Positions 17,634-24,597 of a DNA stretch of 34,996 bases are shown in pieces. Location of the stretch: NCBI GenBank assembly GCA_004796465.1, contig QZKZ01000093.1, positions 1-34,996 on the forward strand, in the 5' to 3' direction. A program made the position numbers and the translations under genes. A model generated the notes under the pieces. That model did not search any database. It was given only the letters and a program-made list of their open reading frames with translations, and was not told the origin of the DNA. Every line of letters begins with the position of its first letter. The stretch's first letter is position 1. The DNA comes from Desulfovibrio sp. (GTDB lineage: Bacteria > Desulfobacterota > Desulfovibrionia > Desulfovibrionales > Desulfovibrionaceae).

Positions 17634-19824
17634 AGTCCAGGATCATGCTGTCCCCCCCCTTGGTCACGAAACTCCATATTTGAGCCACATCGCTTCCATT
17701 CTGGCTCCCATATACCAATGCGATCCCGGGGATGTGGCCGCAAGGCTGGCCTTGGACCTTGAACGTGGCCCCAATCCCGGCGCATTGGCCAAAGCCGAAG
17801 CTGAACGCGCCCAGGGGGAGCATCACCCCTACACGCTGGTCCTCAACGACGCCAAAGGGCGAGATGTGCCCCTCCTCATAACGCCCCGCCCAGTGCTGTC
17901 CGAGGACAACGCTCCTCAAACCGTGGCCGGGATCACTCCCTTGGACCGGATTCCTTTTCCTGATCACGATGAAGCTGCCGGCCACGGCAACCGTTTTTTC
18001 GAAGTCGCGGCTGCCAGCAGGATAGGAACCTGGGAATGGGACGTGGTGAGTGGACGAATGCAGCTCAGCTCAGGCCTGAAGGCCATGCTGGGGTATGGTG
18101 AGGAAGACATTGAGGACCATGTGGACGAATGGGAGCAACTTATCCATGCCGAAGACAGGGAACCGGTACGTCAAGCAGTCAAGGACCATTTTGCGGGGCG
18201 TTCGCCCTTTTTCGAAGTCTCTCACCGTATGTTGCACAAGGACGGCGGCATAGTCTGGCTGCAAGCACGCGGCATGGGCCAGCGGGACAGTTCGGGAAAG
18301 GTTGTCCGCATGCTGGGCATGGACATGGACATCACACAAAGCAAACTTGCGGAACAAGCCGTGGATGACGAGCGCCAAAGGCTGTTCACCCTGCTAGACC
18401 GCTTGCCAGCTTTTGTCTGCCTCATAGCGCCGGACTATTCCATTCCATTCGCCAACCGCCAGTTTCGCGAGGAGTTCGGGAACCCCGGCCCCATGCCCTG
18501 CTATTCCATTATGAATGGCCGCAAAGCACCGTGTAAGATATGCCCCACCTTTGAAGTCTTTGAGACGCAAAGCTTGTCTTCCTGGGAGTGGCAATGCAAC
18601 CGCACTCAAAAAACCTACCAGGTATATGACTACCCTTTTCAGGACCTGGACGGTTCCCCCCTGGTCCTGGAGTTGGGCATGGACGTCACGCAAAAGACCC
18701 GCGCCCAGGAACTGCTCAAGGAGAGCGAGGAACGTTACCGCTCCATCACCGACAACCTGCCCCTGGGGATTGCGGTCATTGACCAGACCCTGCGCATCAC
18801 CGCAGCCAATCCCTTGCTGACTCAATGGTTTCCCGAAGTGGATTTTGCGTCAATGCCGCACTGTTCCCAGATCTTTGCTCCCCACCCGGACACAGCCGAC
18901 GTTTTTGACTGCGGCGGAGAAAAGATATTTTCCCAAGCCGCCATCACCGAGCACTTATTTGAAACCGGCGTCCCATGGGATGATCCCGGCTCGCGGCGAT
19001 CTTTCAGAGTGACCGCTTGCCCCATGTTCACGGAAAACGGGGACGTGGGCTCCATCATCGGCCTGGTGGAGGACGTGACGGAAAAGCTGATGGTGGAGGA
19101 GAAGCTCAAGCGGGCGGAACGCGTGGAGGCCCTCGGCACCCTGGCCGGAGGAATTGCCCATGAAATCAACCAACCCCTCAACGCCTTGCAGCTCTATGTG
19201 AGCGGCCTGGAAATGATGCTGGATTCCCATGGCGATGTGGAACCGGAGACCCTACGCATCCGGTTGGGATGGGTGTTACGGGAATCAGCCAAAATCCGGG
19301 ACATTATCTCCCACATGCGGTCCTTGGTCCAGCAGCAGGACAGCAGGCCTCCGAGCCCCACTGATCTCAATCACGTGGTGGAAAAGGCGCTCACTCTCAT
19401 GGGCACGCAAATGCGCAACCACGGCATTGAGCTCACCCTGGAACTCGATCCTGGAGCTCCATTGGTCAGAGCCAATCCCGTGCAATTGGAGCAAGTTGTA
19501 CTCAACTTGGCGATTAATGCGATCCAGGCCTTTGCCACCCGCAATTCCATGGAATCACTCGATGTCTTGGACAAGCGAGTGCTCATCGCCACCCGCACGG
19601 GCGAGGAATGGACCACACTACTGGTGCGGGACAACGGTCCGGGCCTGGGCCAAGACGAAGACCGGATTTTTGATCCGTTTTACAGCACCAAGGAATCGGG
19701 CAGGGCCATGGGGCTGGGGCTGTCCATCGTGCATTCGTTTCTCAAGGCCTGGGGGGGAGAAATCACCGGGCGCAACAATGAACTGGGCGGCGCCGACTTC
19801 TCGGTGCGCTTGGTTCCGGCCTGA
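17509..19824 (+). CDS. Cytoplasmic PAS-domain sensor histidine kinase (NtrB-like)
   Basis: The product autophosphorylates and should pass phosphate to the regulator encoded 14 bases later. Counting from GTG 17509 (771 residues), PAS domains lie at about 165-280, 285-405 and 408-525. The second carries a cysteine cluster, C331, C342 and C345 (PCKICP). The HisKA dimerisation helix has H551 in AGGIAHEINQPLNAL. The HATPase domain has N-box NLAINAIQAF, RDNGPGLG, FDPFYSTKESG and GLGLSIVHSF. There are no membrane segments or signal peptide, so the signal is cytoplasmic. The start is unclear: GTG 17509 and GTG 17602 (AAGGA upstream) are possible. The natural start may be ATG 17493 in another frame, joined by a one-base shift at a T-run near 17625. 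Confidence 0.88.
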   Translation: MKNPLTGWAKSNTIVSPFSTSVGSLSWQGFQVNPLTLFFFREVQDHAVPPLGHETPYLSHIASILAPIYQCDPGDVAARLALDLERGPNPGALAKAEAERAQGEHHPYTLVLNDAKGRDVPLLITPRPVLSEDNAPQTVAGITPLDRIPFPDHDEAAGHGNRFFEVAAASRIGTWEWDVVSGRMQLSSGLKAMLGYGEEDIEDHVDEWEQLIHAEDREPVRQAVKDHFAGRSPFFEVSHRMLHKDGGIVWLQARGMGQRDSSGKVVRMLGMDMDITQSKLAEQAVDDERQRLFTLLDRLPAFVCLIAPDYSIPFANRQFREEFGNPGPMPCYSIMNGRKAPCKICPTFEVFETQSLSSWEWQCNRTQKTYQVYDYPFQDLDGSPLVLELGMDVTQKTRAQELLKESEERYRSITDNLPLGIAVIDQTLRITAANPLLTQWFPEVDFASMPHCSQIFAPHPDTADVFDCGGEKIFSQAAITEHLFETGVPWDDPGSRRSFRVTACPMFTENGDVGSIIGLVEDVTEKLMVEEKLKRAERVEALGTLAGGIAHEINQPLNALQLYVSGLEMMLDSHGDVEPETLRIRLGWVLRESAKIRDIISHMRSLVQQQDSRPPSPTDLNHVVEKALTLMGTQMRNHGIELTLELDPGAPLVRANPVQLEQVVLNLAINAIQAFATRNSMESLDVLDKRVLIATRTGEEWTTLLVRDNGPGLGQDEDRIFDPFYSTKESGRAMGLGLSIVHSFLKAWGGEITGRNNELGGADFSVRLVPA

Positions 19825-19838
19825 GCTGAGGGGGAAAC

Positions 19839-21287
19839 ATGCGGATTCTTATTGTTGACGACAATGCCAACAGTTTGCAAGGCCTCAACGTGGTGCTTGA
19901 AGACTTGGGCCATGAAACCACGGCCATGCAGGATCCGGTCAAGGCCTGGAAACTCAGCCAGCAAACCCACTATCCCCTGATCATCACGGACATCCGCATG
20001 CCCGTCCTCAATGGCCTGGAACTATTGGGCCGCATCAAGGGATCCCAATATTCCAGCGATTGCGACGTGGTGATCGTCACGGGCCACGGCGATATGGAGA
20101 CCGCCATCGAAGCCTTGCGCAAGGGCGCATACGACTACCTCAACAAGCCCATTAACGCCCGCGAGTTGGCCGCTGTTGTGGAACGTTGCGCCGAGCACCA
20201 AGCTCTGATCATGGAGAACAAGCAGTTCCGGGACAGGTTCGCGGCCAAGGTTGACGAAGCGGCCAGGGACGTCAAGCAAGACCTGGAGCAAGTCCGGGAA
20301 CGCTTGCGGGAAGTGGCGGGAATCGGTTCGGTCATTGCCCAGTCCCCAGCCATGACCGCTCTTCTCCAAGAAACCAAGATGTACCACAACGATCCGGACG
20401 TGCCCGTGCTCATTGAAGGGGAAACCGGCACGGGCAAGGAGATCCTGGCCAGGCTGGTGCACTTTGGCGACGGGGGCACGGATTCGCCCTTTGTGGCCAT
20501 CAACTGCTCCGCCATACCCGAACGGTTGTTTGAAAGCGAACTCATGGGCCATGAACCCGGCGCGTATACGGGCAGCACCCGCCGCGGCGCGCCCGGCAAA
20601 TTGGAGATCGCGGCCAGCGGCACCCTGTTCCTGGACGAAATCGCGGAAATGCCTCTGGACATGCAGCCCAAGCTCTTGCGTGTCCTGGAGGACAAGACCT
20701 TTTACAGGGTTGGCGGTGTGAAAAAGCGCAGATTCCTCGCCAGGGTAATCTGCGCCGCCAACCGGGACTTGGAAACCTTGGTGGACAAGGGGCTGTTTCG
20801 CCGCGACCTGTTTCACAGGCTCAATGTGGGGCGCATGTTCATTCCGCCCTTACGGGAACGGACCGAGGACATTGCCCCCCTTGCCGAGCATTTTCTGGTC
20901 CGCGAAGCGCAAAAAAAGAAAAAGGGGTTTACCTCCTTGTCCCAGGCGGCCATTGACCTGTTCCTTTCCCTGCCCTGGCCCGGCAATGTCCGGGAACTGG
21001 AGAACGCCATTGAAAGGGCCGTGCTGACTTGCGACGGCCAAACCCTGCACCCCGCCCACATGGGCTTTCTCTTGGCCAAAACATCTTCAGCACAGGAACT
21101 GCCACAACCCCCTCCCTTTTCCTTGGAAACGATGCAGCTTCCTGAATCGAGCTTGCCCCTGGAAAGCCTGACCCAGGCTATTGTACGGAGGGCTCTGAAC
21201 AAATTTGGCGGGAACAAGACCAAGACTGCAAAATACCTCGGAATATCCCGCTATGCCTTGCATCGGCGATTGGAAAAGAAGGAGTGA
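19839..21287 (+). CDS. NtrC-family sigma-54-dependent response regulator
   Basis: The 482-residue activator has a receiver domain with acidic pair D7/D8, phospho-acceptor D51 (TDIRMP), T81 and K103. A helical linker leads to an AAA+ domain with Walker A GETGTGKE near 194 and Walker B GTLFLDEIAEMP. The sigma-54 contact loop is GAYTGS at 241-246 instead of GAFTGA, and the sensor region is WPGNVRELENAIERA. The C-terminal Fis-type helix-turn-helix (about 448-482) reads GNKTKTAKYLGISRYALHRR. GAGGGGGA precedes the ATG. It should remodel sigma-54 polymerase at promoters; one near-consensus sigma-54 site lies 149 bases after its stop. Confidence 0.95.
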   Translation: MRILIVDDNANSLQGLNVVLEDLGHETTAMQDPVKAWKLSQQTHYPLIITDIRMPVLNGLELLGRIKGSQYSSDCDVVIVTGHGDMETAIEALRKGAYDYLNKPINARELAAVVERCAEHQALIMENKQFRDRFAAKVDEAARDVKQDLEQVRERLREVAGIGSVIAQSPAMTALLQETKMYHNDPDVPVLIEGETGTGKEILARLVHFGDGGTDSPFVAINCSAIPERLFESELMGHEPGAYTGSTRRGAPGKLEIAASGTLFLDEIAEMPLDMQPKLLRVLEDKTFYRVGGVKKRRFLARVICAANRDLETLVDKGLFRRDLFHRLNVGRMFIPPLRERTEDIAPLAEHFLVREAQKKKKGFTSLSQAAIDLFLSLPWPGNVRELENAIERAVLTCDGQTLHPAHMGFLLAKTSSAQELPQPPPFSLETMQLPESSLPLESLTQAIVRRALNKFGGNKTKTAKYLGISRYALHRRLEKKE

Positions 21288-21306
21288 TGTTCGACTTCGC
21301 CCTTTT

Positions 21307-21320
21307 GTGCGATTCCGCAC
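21307..21320. promoter_or_regulatory. Inverted repeat, candidate enhancer site for the sigma-54 activator
   Basis: GTGCG-ATTC-CGCAC is a perfect 5+5 dyad, centred about 149 bases before the predicted start point at 21463. This is a normal distance for an NtrC-type upstream activator site. Its proximity to the regulator stop and a few following T residues leave a weak terminator as the alternative. Confidence 0.4.
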
Positions 21321-21436
21321 GTTCGTTTTCGCCCACATCCCCCTCTTCCCATTATCCTCAGTGAAGGCGGCCCCACCTTCCTCGCTCAACAGCCTAATAT
21401 TCCAAGCTTTAATTACTTCTCAGTGAAGAGTGTCTC

Positions 21437-21451
21437 CGGCACGGGATTTGC
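21437..21451 (+). promoter_or_regulatory. Sigma-54 (-24/-12) promoter
   Basis: CGGCACGGGATTTGC matches TGGCACGNNNNTTGC at every defined position except the first. The invariant GG (21438-21439) and GC (21450-21451) have the exact 12-base offset required. Transcription would start near 21463 on the plus strand. It follows a gene for a sigma-54 activator and precedes the poly-C hairpin array. Confidence 0.75.
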
Positions 21452-21532
21452 GATAGAAACGGTGTTTGAACGTGGGGGTTCCTTATCCCCACCTAATGTT
21501 CTTTTCATATTACTGCCAGGAAACGGGGCAGC

Positions 21533-21564
21533 TTCCGTAGTTTCCCCCCCCCCACACTACGGAA
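21533..21564 (+). repeat. Poly-C-loop hairpin H1
   Basis: A perfect 9-bp stem pairs TTCCGTAGT with ACTACGGAA. The 14-base loop is TT followed by ten C and AC. Confidence 0.85.
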
Positions 21565-21598
21565 CATCCCCCACGCCCCGTCCCTATGCGATCGTCTT

Positions 21599-21633
21599 GG
21601 CCGGAGGGTTACCCCCCCCCCAACCCTCCGGCC
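21599..21633 (+). repeat. Poly-C-loop hairpin H2
   Basis: A perfect 12-bp stem pairs GGCCGGAGGGTT with AACCCTCCGGCC. The 11-base loop is A followed by ten C. The 5' arm itself contains a GGAGG sequence. Confidence 0.9.
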
Positions 21634-21646
21634 AGATGAATCGCAC

Positions 21647-21683
21647 TGGAGATTCGGCTACCCCCCCCCCGCCTGAATCTCCA
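21647..21683 (+). repeat. Poly-C-loop hairpin H3
   Basis: TGGAGATTC pairs with GAATCTCCA, extended by GGC/GCC with one bulged T. The loop is TA followed by ten C. Confidence 0.85.
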
Positions 21684-21695
21684 CACCCTAAGAAA

Positions 21696-21735
21696 GGTCT
21701 CCGCCCCTGGATACCCCCCCTCCGGGGGCGGAACC
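21696..21735 (+). repeat. Poly-C-loop hairpin H4
   Basis: A stem of about 15 pairs (one bulged C, one G-U) closes a loop of TA followed by seven C. Confidence 0.85.
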
Positions 21736-21778
21736 TCTTCTTCCCCTCCTCAAACCGTTCAACCACTACACGGGAATA

Positions 21779-21813
21779 TCCGGACTTCCCATTGCCTGGG
21801 CCCGGCTTTTTTT
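21779..21813 (+). terminator. Terminator-like end of the hairpin array
   Basis: An imperfect stem (CCGG with CCGG outside, CCC with GGG inside) is followed by C and seven T (21807-21813). It lies 70 bases before the next ATG. The T-run is convincing and the stem moderate. Confidence 0.55.
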
Positions 21814-21883
21814 CTACATATGCTGAGGAAACTGATTAAAAAGAACTGCCCTCATCCCAACCCACAATGTGGAGGACTTGGCC

Positions 21884-22792
21884 ATGACTCAACGTTGCGC
21901 CGCCGCCGTGCTCGGCTCCTTGGCAGGCGATTCCCTGGCCTTGGGAGTGCACTGGAACTACGACCCCGCCCGCATCGCCGAAAAGCACGGAACCGTTGAC
22001 TCCTTGCTTCCACCTTCGCCCGGTTCGTATCACTCGGGAAAAATGGCGGGTGATTTCACCCATTATGGGGACCAGACCCTGGTCCTGCTGAAATCCGTGG
22101 CTCGGGAAAAGGGCTTTTCCGCCCTGGCCTTTGCCCAGGAATGGCAGGCGTTTTTTGCTGACTATGCAGGATATTTGGACAACGCCACCAAAACCACCCT
22201 GGCCATGTACGAGTTCGGCATTGACGATTCGCCATCGGGTTCCAATTCCGACGACATGGCTGGGGCCTGCCGCATCGCGCCCCTGCTGTGCGCGGGTCCT
22301 GGAGATGAAGACGAGCTTGTGGCCTGGGCTCGCGCCCAAACCAAGGCCACCCACAATAATGGATATGTGCTTGATACAGCGGAGTTTTTAGCTCGTGCCA
22401 TGTATCAATGCGCCCAAGGTGCTGATGTGCTCGAGGCCCTGAACAAGGCCGGAGCTGCTGAATACGCCAGCGCGCCCATGGGCAAATGGCTTGAAGCCGG
22501 ACTCGCATCAAAGGAAGCCGACAGCTCGGACGCCATTGGCGCATTCGGCCGCACCTGCCATATTGACAGCGCCTTTCCGGCCACCGTGCACCTCCTGGCC
22601 AAATACCCCAAGGACCTGAAGGGATGTCTGAGCGCCTGCGCCATGGCCGGTGGCGATTCAGCTGCCCGGGCCTTGGCTGCGGGCATGGTGCTCGGCGCGG
22701 CCTTGGGCCCCGAAGCCATCCCCCAGGAGTGGATACAAGGGCTTACAGCCATTCAAGAGATTGAGGCTTTACTGGCGGAAGTGCCGGACTGA
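21884..22792 (+). CDS. ADP-ribosylglycohydrolase-family protein with altered metal motif
   Basis: The 302-residue protein has the all-helical ADP-ribosylglycohydrolase (DraG/ARH) layout: AAVLGSLAGDSLALG at the start, HYGDQTLVLLKS, ATHNN and a C-terminal GGDSAARALAAGMVLGAALG. In active DraG-type enzymes two metals are held by a T-D-D motif and a D-x-D/T-type motif. Here these read Y61-G62-D63 and D258-S-A-A, so several ligands are absent. It may be catalytically changed or a binding protein. ATG 21884 follows GGAGG by 8 bases; the in-frame GTG 21869 is less likely. It sits downstream of the poly-C RNA and could be in the same regulon. It is convergent with the transglycosylase gene. Confidence 0.82.
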   Translation: MTQRCAAAVLGSLAGDSLALGVHWNYDPARIAEKHGTVDSLLPPSPGSYHSGKMAGDFTHYGDQTLVLLKSVAREKGFSALAFAQEWQAFFADYAGYLDNATKTTLAMYEFGIDDSPSGSNSDDMAGACRIAPLLCAGPGDEDELVAWARAQTKATHNNGYVLDTAEFLARAMYQCAQGADVLEALNKAGAAEYASAPMGKWLEAGLASKEADSSDAIGAFGRTCHIDSAFPATVHLLAKYPKDLKGCLSACAMAGGDSAARALAAGMVLGAALGPEAIPQEWIQGLTAIQEIEALLAEVPD

Positions 22793-22826
22793 TAGAAAAG
22801 TCAAGGGGGGTGAAGGGGCGCGGCGC

Positions 22827-23741
22827 TTATATGCGGCGGGCAATGGACAGAATGGTCCGGGCGTAGAACTCGTCGTTGTTGTAGCGCCTGAGCACGCGAA
22901 TCTTGCTTTCCCTGTCCAGGTCCGGGGTCCATCCCGCGTCCTTGAGAAAGTTGGCCACACTGTGCGCCGCGTCAATGGGATTGAACAGGTCCACGGTACC
23001 GTCCTGGTCGCCGTCGATGCCCAGGGCGCGGGCATTGGTGGGCAGGAACTGGCACAGGCCAATGGCACCGTAGACCGAGCCGGGCATGGTCACGGGGTCC
23101 ATGCTGTTTTCCTGGGTGTAGAGCAGCAGTTCCTTGAGTTCGTTGTACGCCCATTCCGAACGCCCGCGTTGGCGGTCCTCGATCCAATCGGCTTGCTCCT
23201 GGGTGGGAGAATACTCACTCAGATAATCTTGCACCTGGGAAAAGTTGTCGGACACGGCCATGGACGCCAGGCTGACCAGAGCGGTCTGCTCGCCAAGGTA
23301 TTCGCCCAGTTTGGTTTCCACCACCAGGATGGCCACGATCACGTCGCCTTCCACGCCATAGTCCTCTTCAATTTGAGCCAAGAGATCCTTGTGCTCCCAT
23401 TTGAAGACAATGATGTCCGCGATCTTTTCCGCAGTGAGGTGGATGTCGTAAATGGTCAGCCGCTGCCTGGGTTCCTCGGGCTCGGGCTCGTCCCTGGGCG
23501 GATCGAATTCCCGTTCATACAGCAGCTTCATCTTGCGGCCCATGACGCCGGGATCAAACTCAACACCCTGGGAAGCAAACAGCTCGCTCGTGGCCTGGGC
23601 GTCGAAACCGTCCTGGACAAGACTCTCCACCAGGGGCTGCCACACCTCGTCCATCTCGGATTGCGCCTGGGCAAGGCCGCCGGCCAATACAAGCATGAGC
23701 GCCACGGCGCCCAGCCGCCACAAAAGGTATTTCCTAAGCAT
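22827..23741 (-). CDS. MltB-type lytic murein transglycosylase
   Basis: The 304-residue exported enzyme should cleave the MurNAc-GlcNAc bond of peptidoglycan with formation of 1,6-anhydro-MurNAc. Residues about 1-27 are a signal peptide (LAQAQS), with no lipobox Cys at its end. The catalytic Glu is in VETKLGEYLG, within the sequence VIVAILVVETKLGEYLG. YGAIGLCQFLPTNARALG and DGDQDGTVDLFNPIDAAHSV are the usual MltB (SLT_2) segments. A Pro/Glu-rich stretch (about 80-95) interrupts the N-terminal part. I chose ATG 23741; TTG 23747 is also in frame and neither has a clear Shine-Dalgarno. It ends the minus-strand series that starts with the nitroreductase. Confidence 0.88.
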   Translation of the reverse strand: MLRKYLLWRLGAVALMLVLAGGLAQAQSEMDEVWQPLVESLVQDGFDAQATSELFASQGVEFDPGVMGRKMKLLYEREFDPPRDEPEPEEPRQRLTIYDIHLTAEKIADIIVFKWEHKDLLAQIEEDYGVEGDVIVAILVVETKLGEYLGEQTALVSLASMAVSDNFSQVQDYLSEYSPTQEQADWIEDRQRGRSEWAYNELKELLLYTQENSMDPVTMPGSVYGAIGLCQFLPTNARALGIDGDQDGTVDLFNPIDAAHSVANFLKDAGWTPDLDRESKIRVLRRYNNDEFYARTILSIARRI

Positions 23742-23787
23742 ATACAATAACTTGGTCGAGGGAGATTTGCCGGTGAGGGTCGCTGGA

Positions 23788-24582
23788 TCATTCCAGCCGG
23801 GTGCGGGCCACTACCAGAACATCTACCGCCGCAGCGCCGCTTCCAAGCAATACATGACAGGATTCGGCCAGGGTCGAGCCCGTAGTCAGGATGTCGTCCA
23901 CAAGAAGCACGGACTTGCCCTTGACCAACTGTTCATCAGCCTGAAACGCATCCTGCACATTAGCCGCACGCTCTTTTTCGGTAAGATGCATTTGCGGCTG
24001 CGTATCCCGTTGCCTAGTAAGCGCCCGAGGCTCCAGGGGCACCTTCAATTTCCGGGCCAGGGGCCGGGCCAATTCCAGACTTTGGTTGAAGCCTCGGTCC
24101 AAGAGCCGTTTACGGTGCAAGGGTACGGGAATCATGATGTCCACTTTACTGGACAGCCCGTTTTCCCGGCCATTGCCAAGGGCGTAAGCCGCCATGGTCA
24201 GATGTTGTATTACACTGCCATGGCCCAGCTTGCCCAGCATTTTATACTCCAGAATCAACCGCCGCAACAGTCCCTCATAGGGGCCAGCGCAGACAATGGA
24301 GCGCCAAGGAGGCGTGTTTTTCCGGCAGTGGACACAGGGGGCCGCAGAATCGGATTCATTGGGGGACATCCCCCCGCAAGTGGGACAATATCCGCCTTGC
24401 CAAGGACGCAATGCCTCTCGGCAGTCCGGGCAGAGGAAAGGAGCCCAGCCCTGCTGCTCTTCGCGGGCAATAGCCAGGGCGCAGACCCGGCAACGCCTTT
24501 GTAGCAGGCCAGCACTTTGCGCCAGCTTGCCCAAACGGGACAGGCACTTCCCTAGCCGCGACACTGAACTTTCACACTCCAA
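23788..24582 (-). CDS. ComF-family phosphoribosyltransferase-like protein
   Basis: The 264-residue protein has the ComF layout. The N-terminal Cys-rich zinc-binding part contains CRVC, CPDC, CPTCGG and CVHC. The phosphoribosyltransferase domain follows, with the PRPP-binding loop VLLVDDILTTGST and the conserved IPVPLHRKRLLDRGFNQS. ComF aids uptake of single-stranded DNA in transformable bacteria. In most proteobacteria (GntX) the role is uncertain. The start is a TTG with only a weak Shine-Dalgarno; GTG 24564 is an alternative that keeps all domains. It lies 15 bases after the FMN-reductase gene. Confidence 0.9.
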   Translation of the reverse strand: MECESSVSRLGKCLSRLGKLAQSAGLLQRRCRVCALAIAREEQQGWAPFLCPDCREALRPWQGGYCPTCGGMSPNESDSAAPCVHCRKNTPPWRSIVCAGPYEGLLRRLILEYKMLGKLGHGSVIQHLTMAAYALGNGRENGLSSKVDIMIPVPLHRKRLLDRGFNQSLELARPLARKLKVPLEPRALTRQRDTQPQMHLTEKERAANVQDAFQADEQLVKGKSVLLVDDILTTGSTLAESCHVLLGSGAAAVDVLVVARTRLE

Positions 24583-24597
24583 TCCATTTCATTGGAC

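Larger units (their letters stand above)
21463..21813 (+). ncRNA. Putative sigma-54-dependent small RNA with four poly-C-loop hairpins
   Basis: The predicted RNA is about 350 nt, from the sigma-54 start point to a T7 run. It holds four consecutive hairpins: H1 21533-21564 (9-bp stem, loop TT-C10-AC), H2 21599-21633 (12-bp stem, loop A-C10), H3 21647-21683 (9+3 bp with one bulge, loop TA-C10) and H4 21696-21735 (about 15 bp with one bulge and one G-U, loop TA-C7). The stems are unrelated in sequence while the loops are alike, so the loop seems to be the selected part. A small GTGGGG/CCCCAC hairpin (21472-21492) lies at the 5' end. No credible ORF is present: the 138-codon open frame is low-complexity and has no ribosome-binding site. 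Likely roles are binding G-rich Shine-Dalgarno sequences or titrating a C-binding protein. A long leader for the next gene is the alternative. Confidence 0.6.

Noticed and set aside
17652-17659. C8 run near the kinase start
   Set aside because: It lies in coding sequence, has no flanking stem and reads as Pro codons. It is relevant only as a possible sequencing-error site.
21423-21839. 138-codon plus-strand frame across the poly-C array
   Set aside because: It has no ribosome-binding site, its Pro-rich product follows from the C-runs, and the hairpin pairing explains the sequence better than a protein does.
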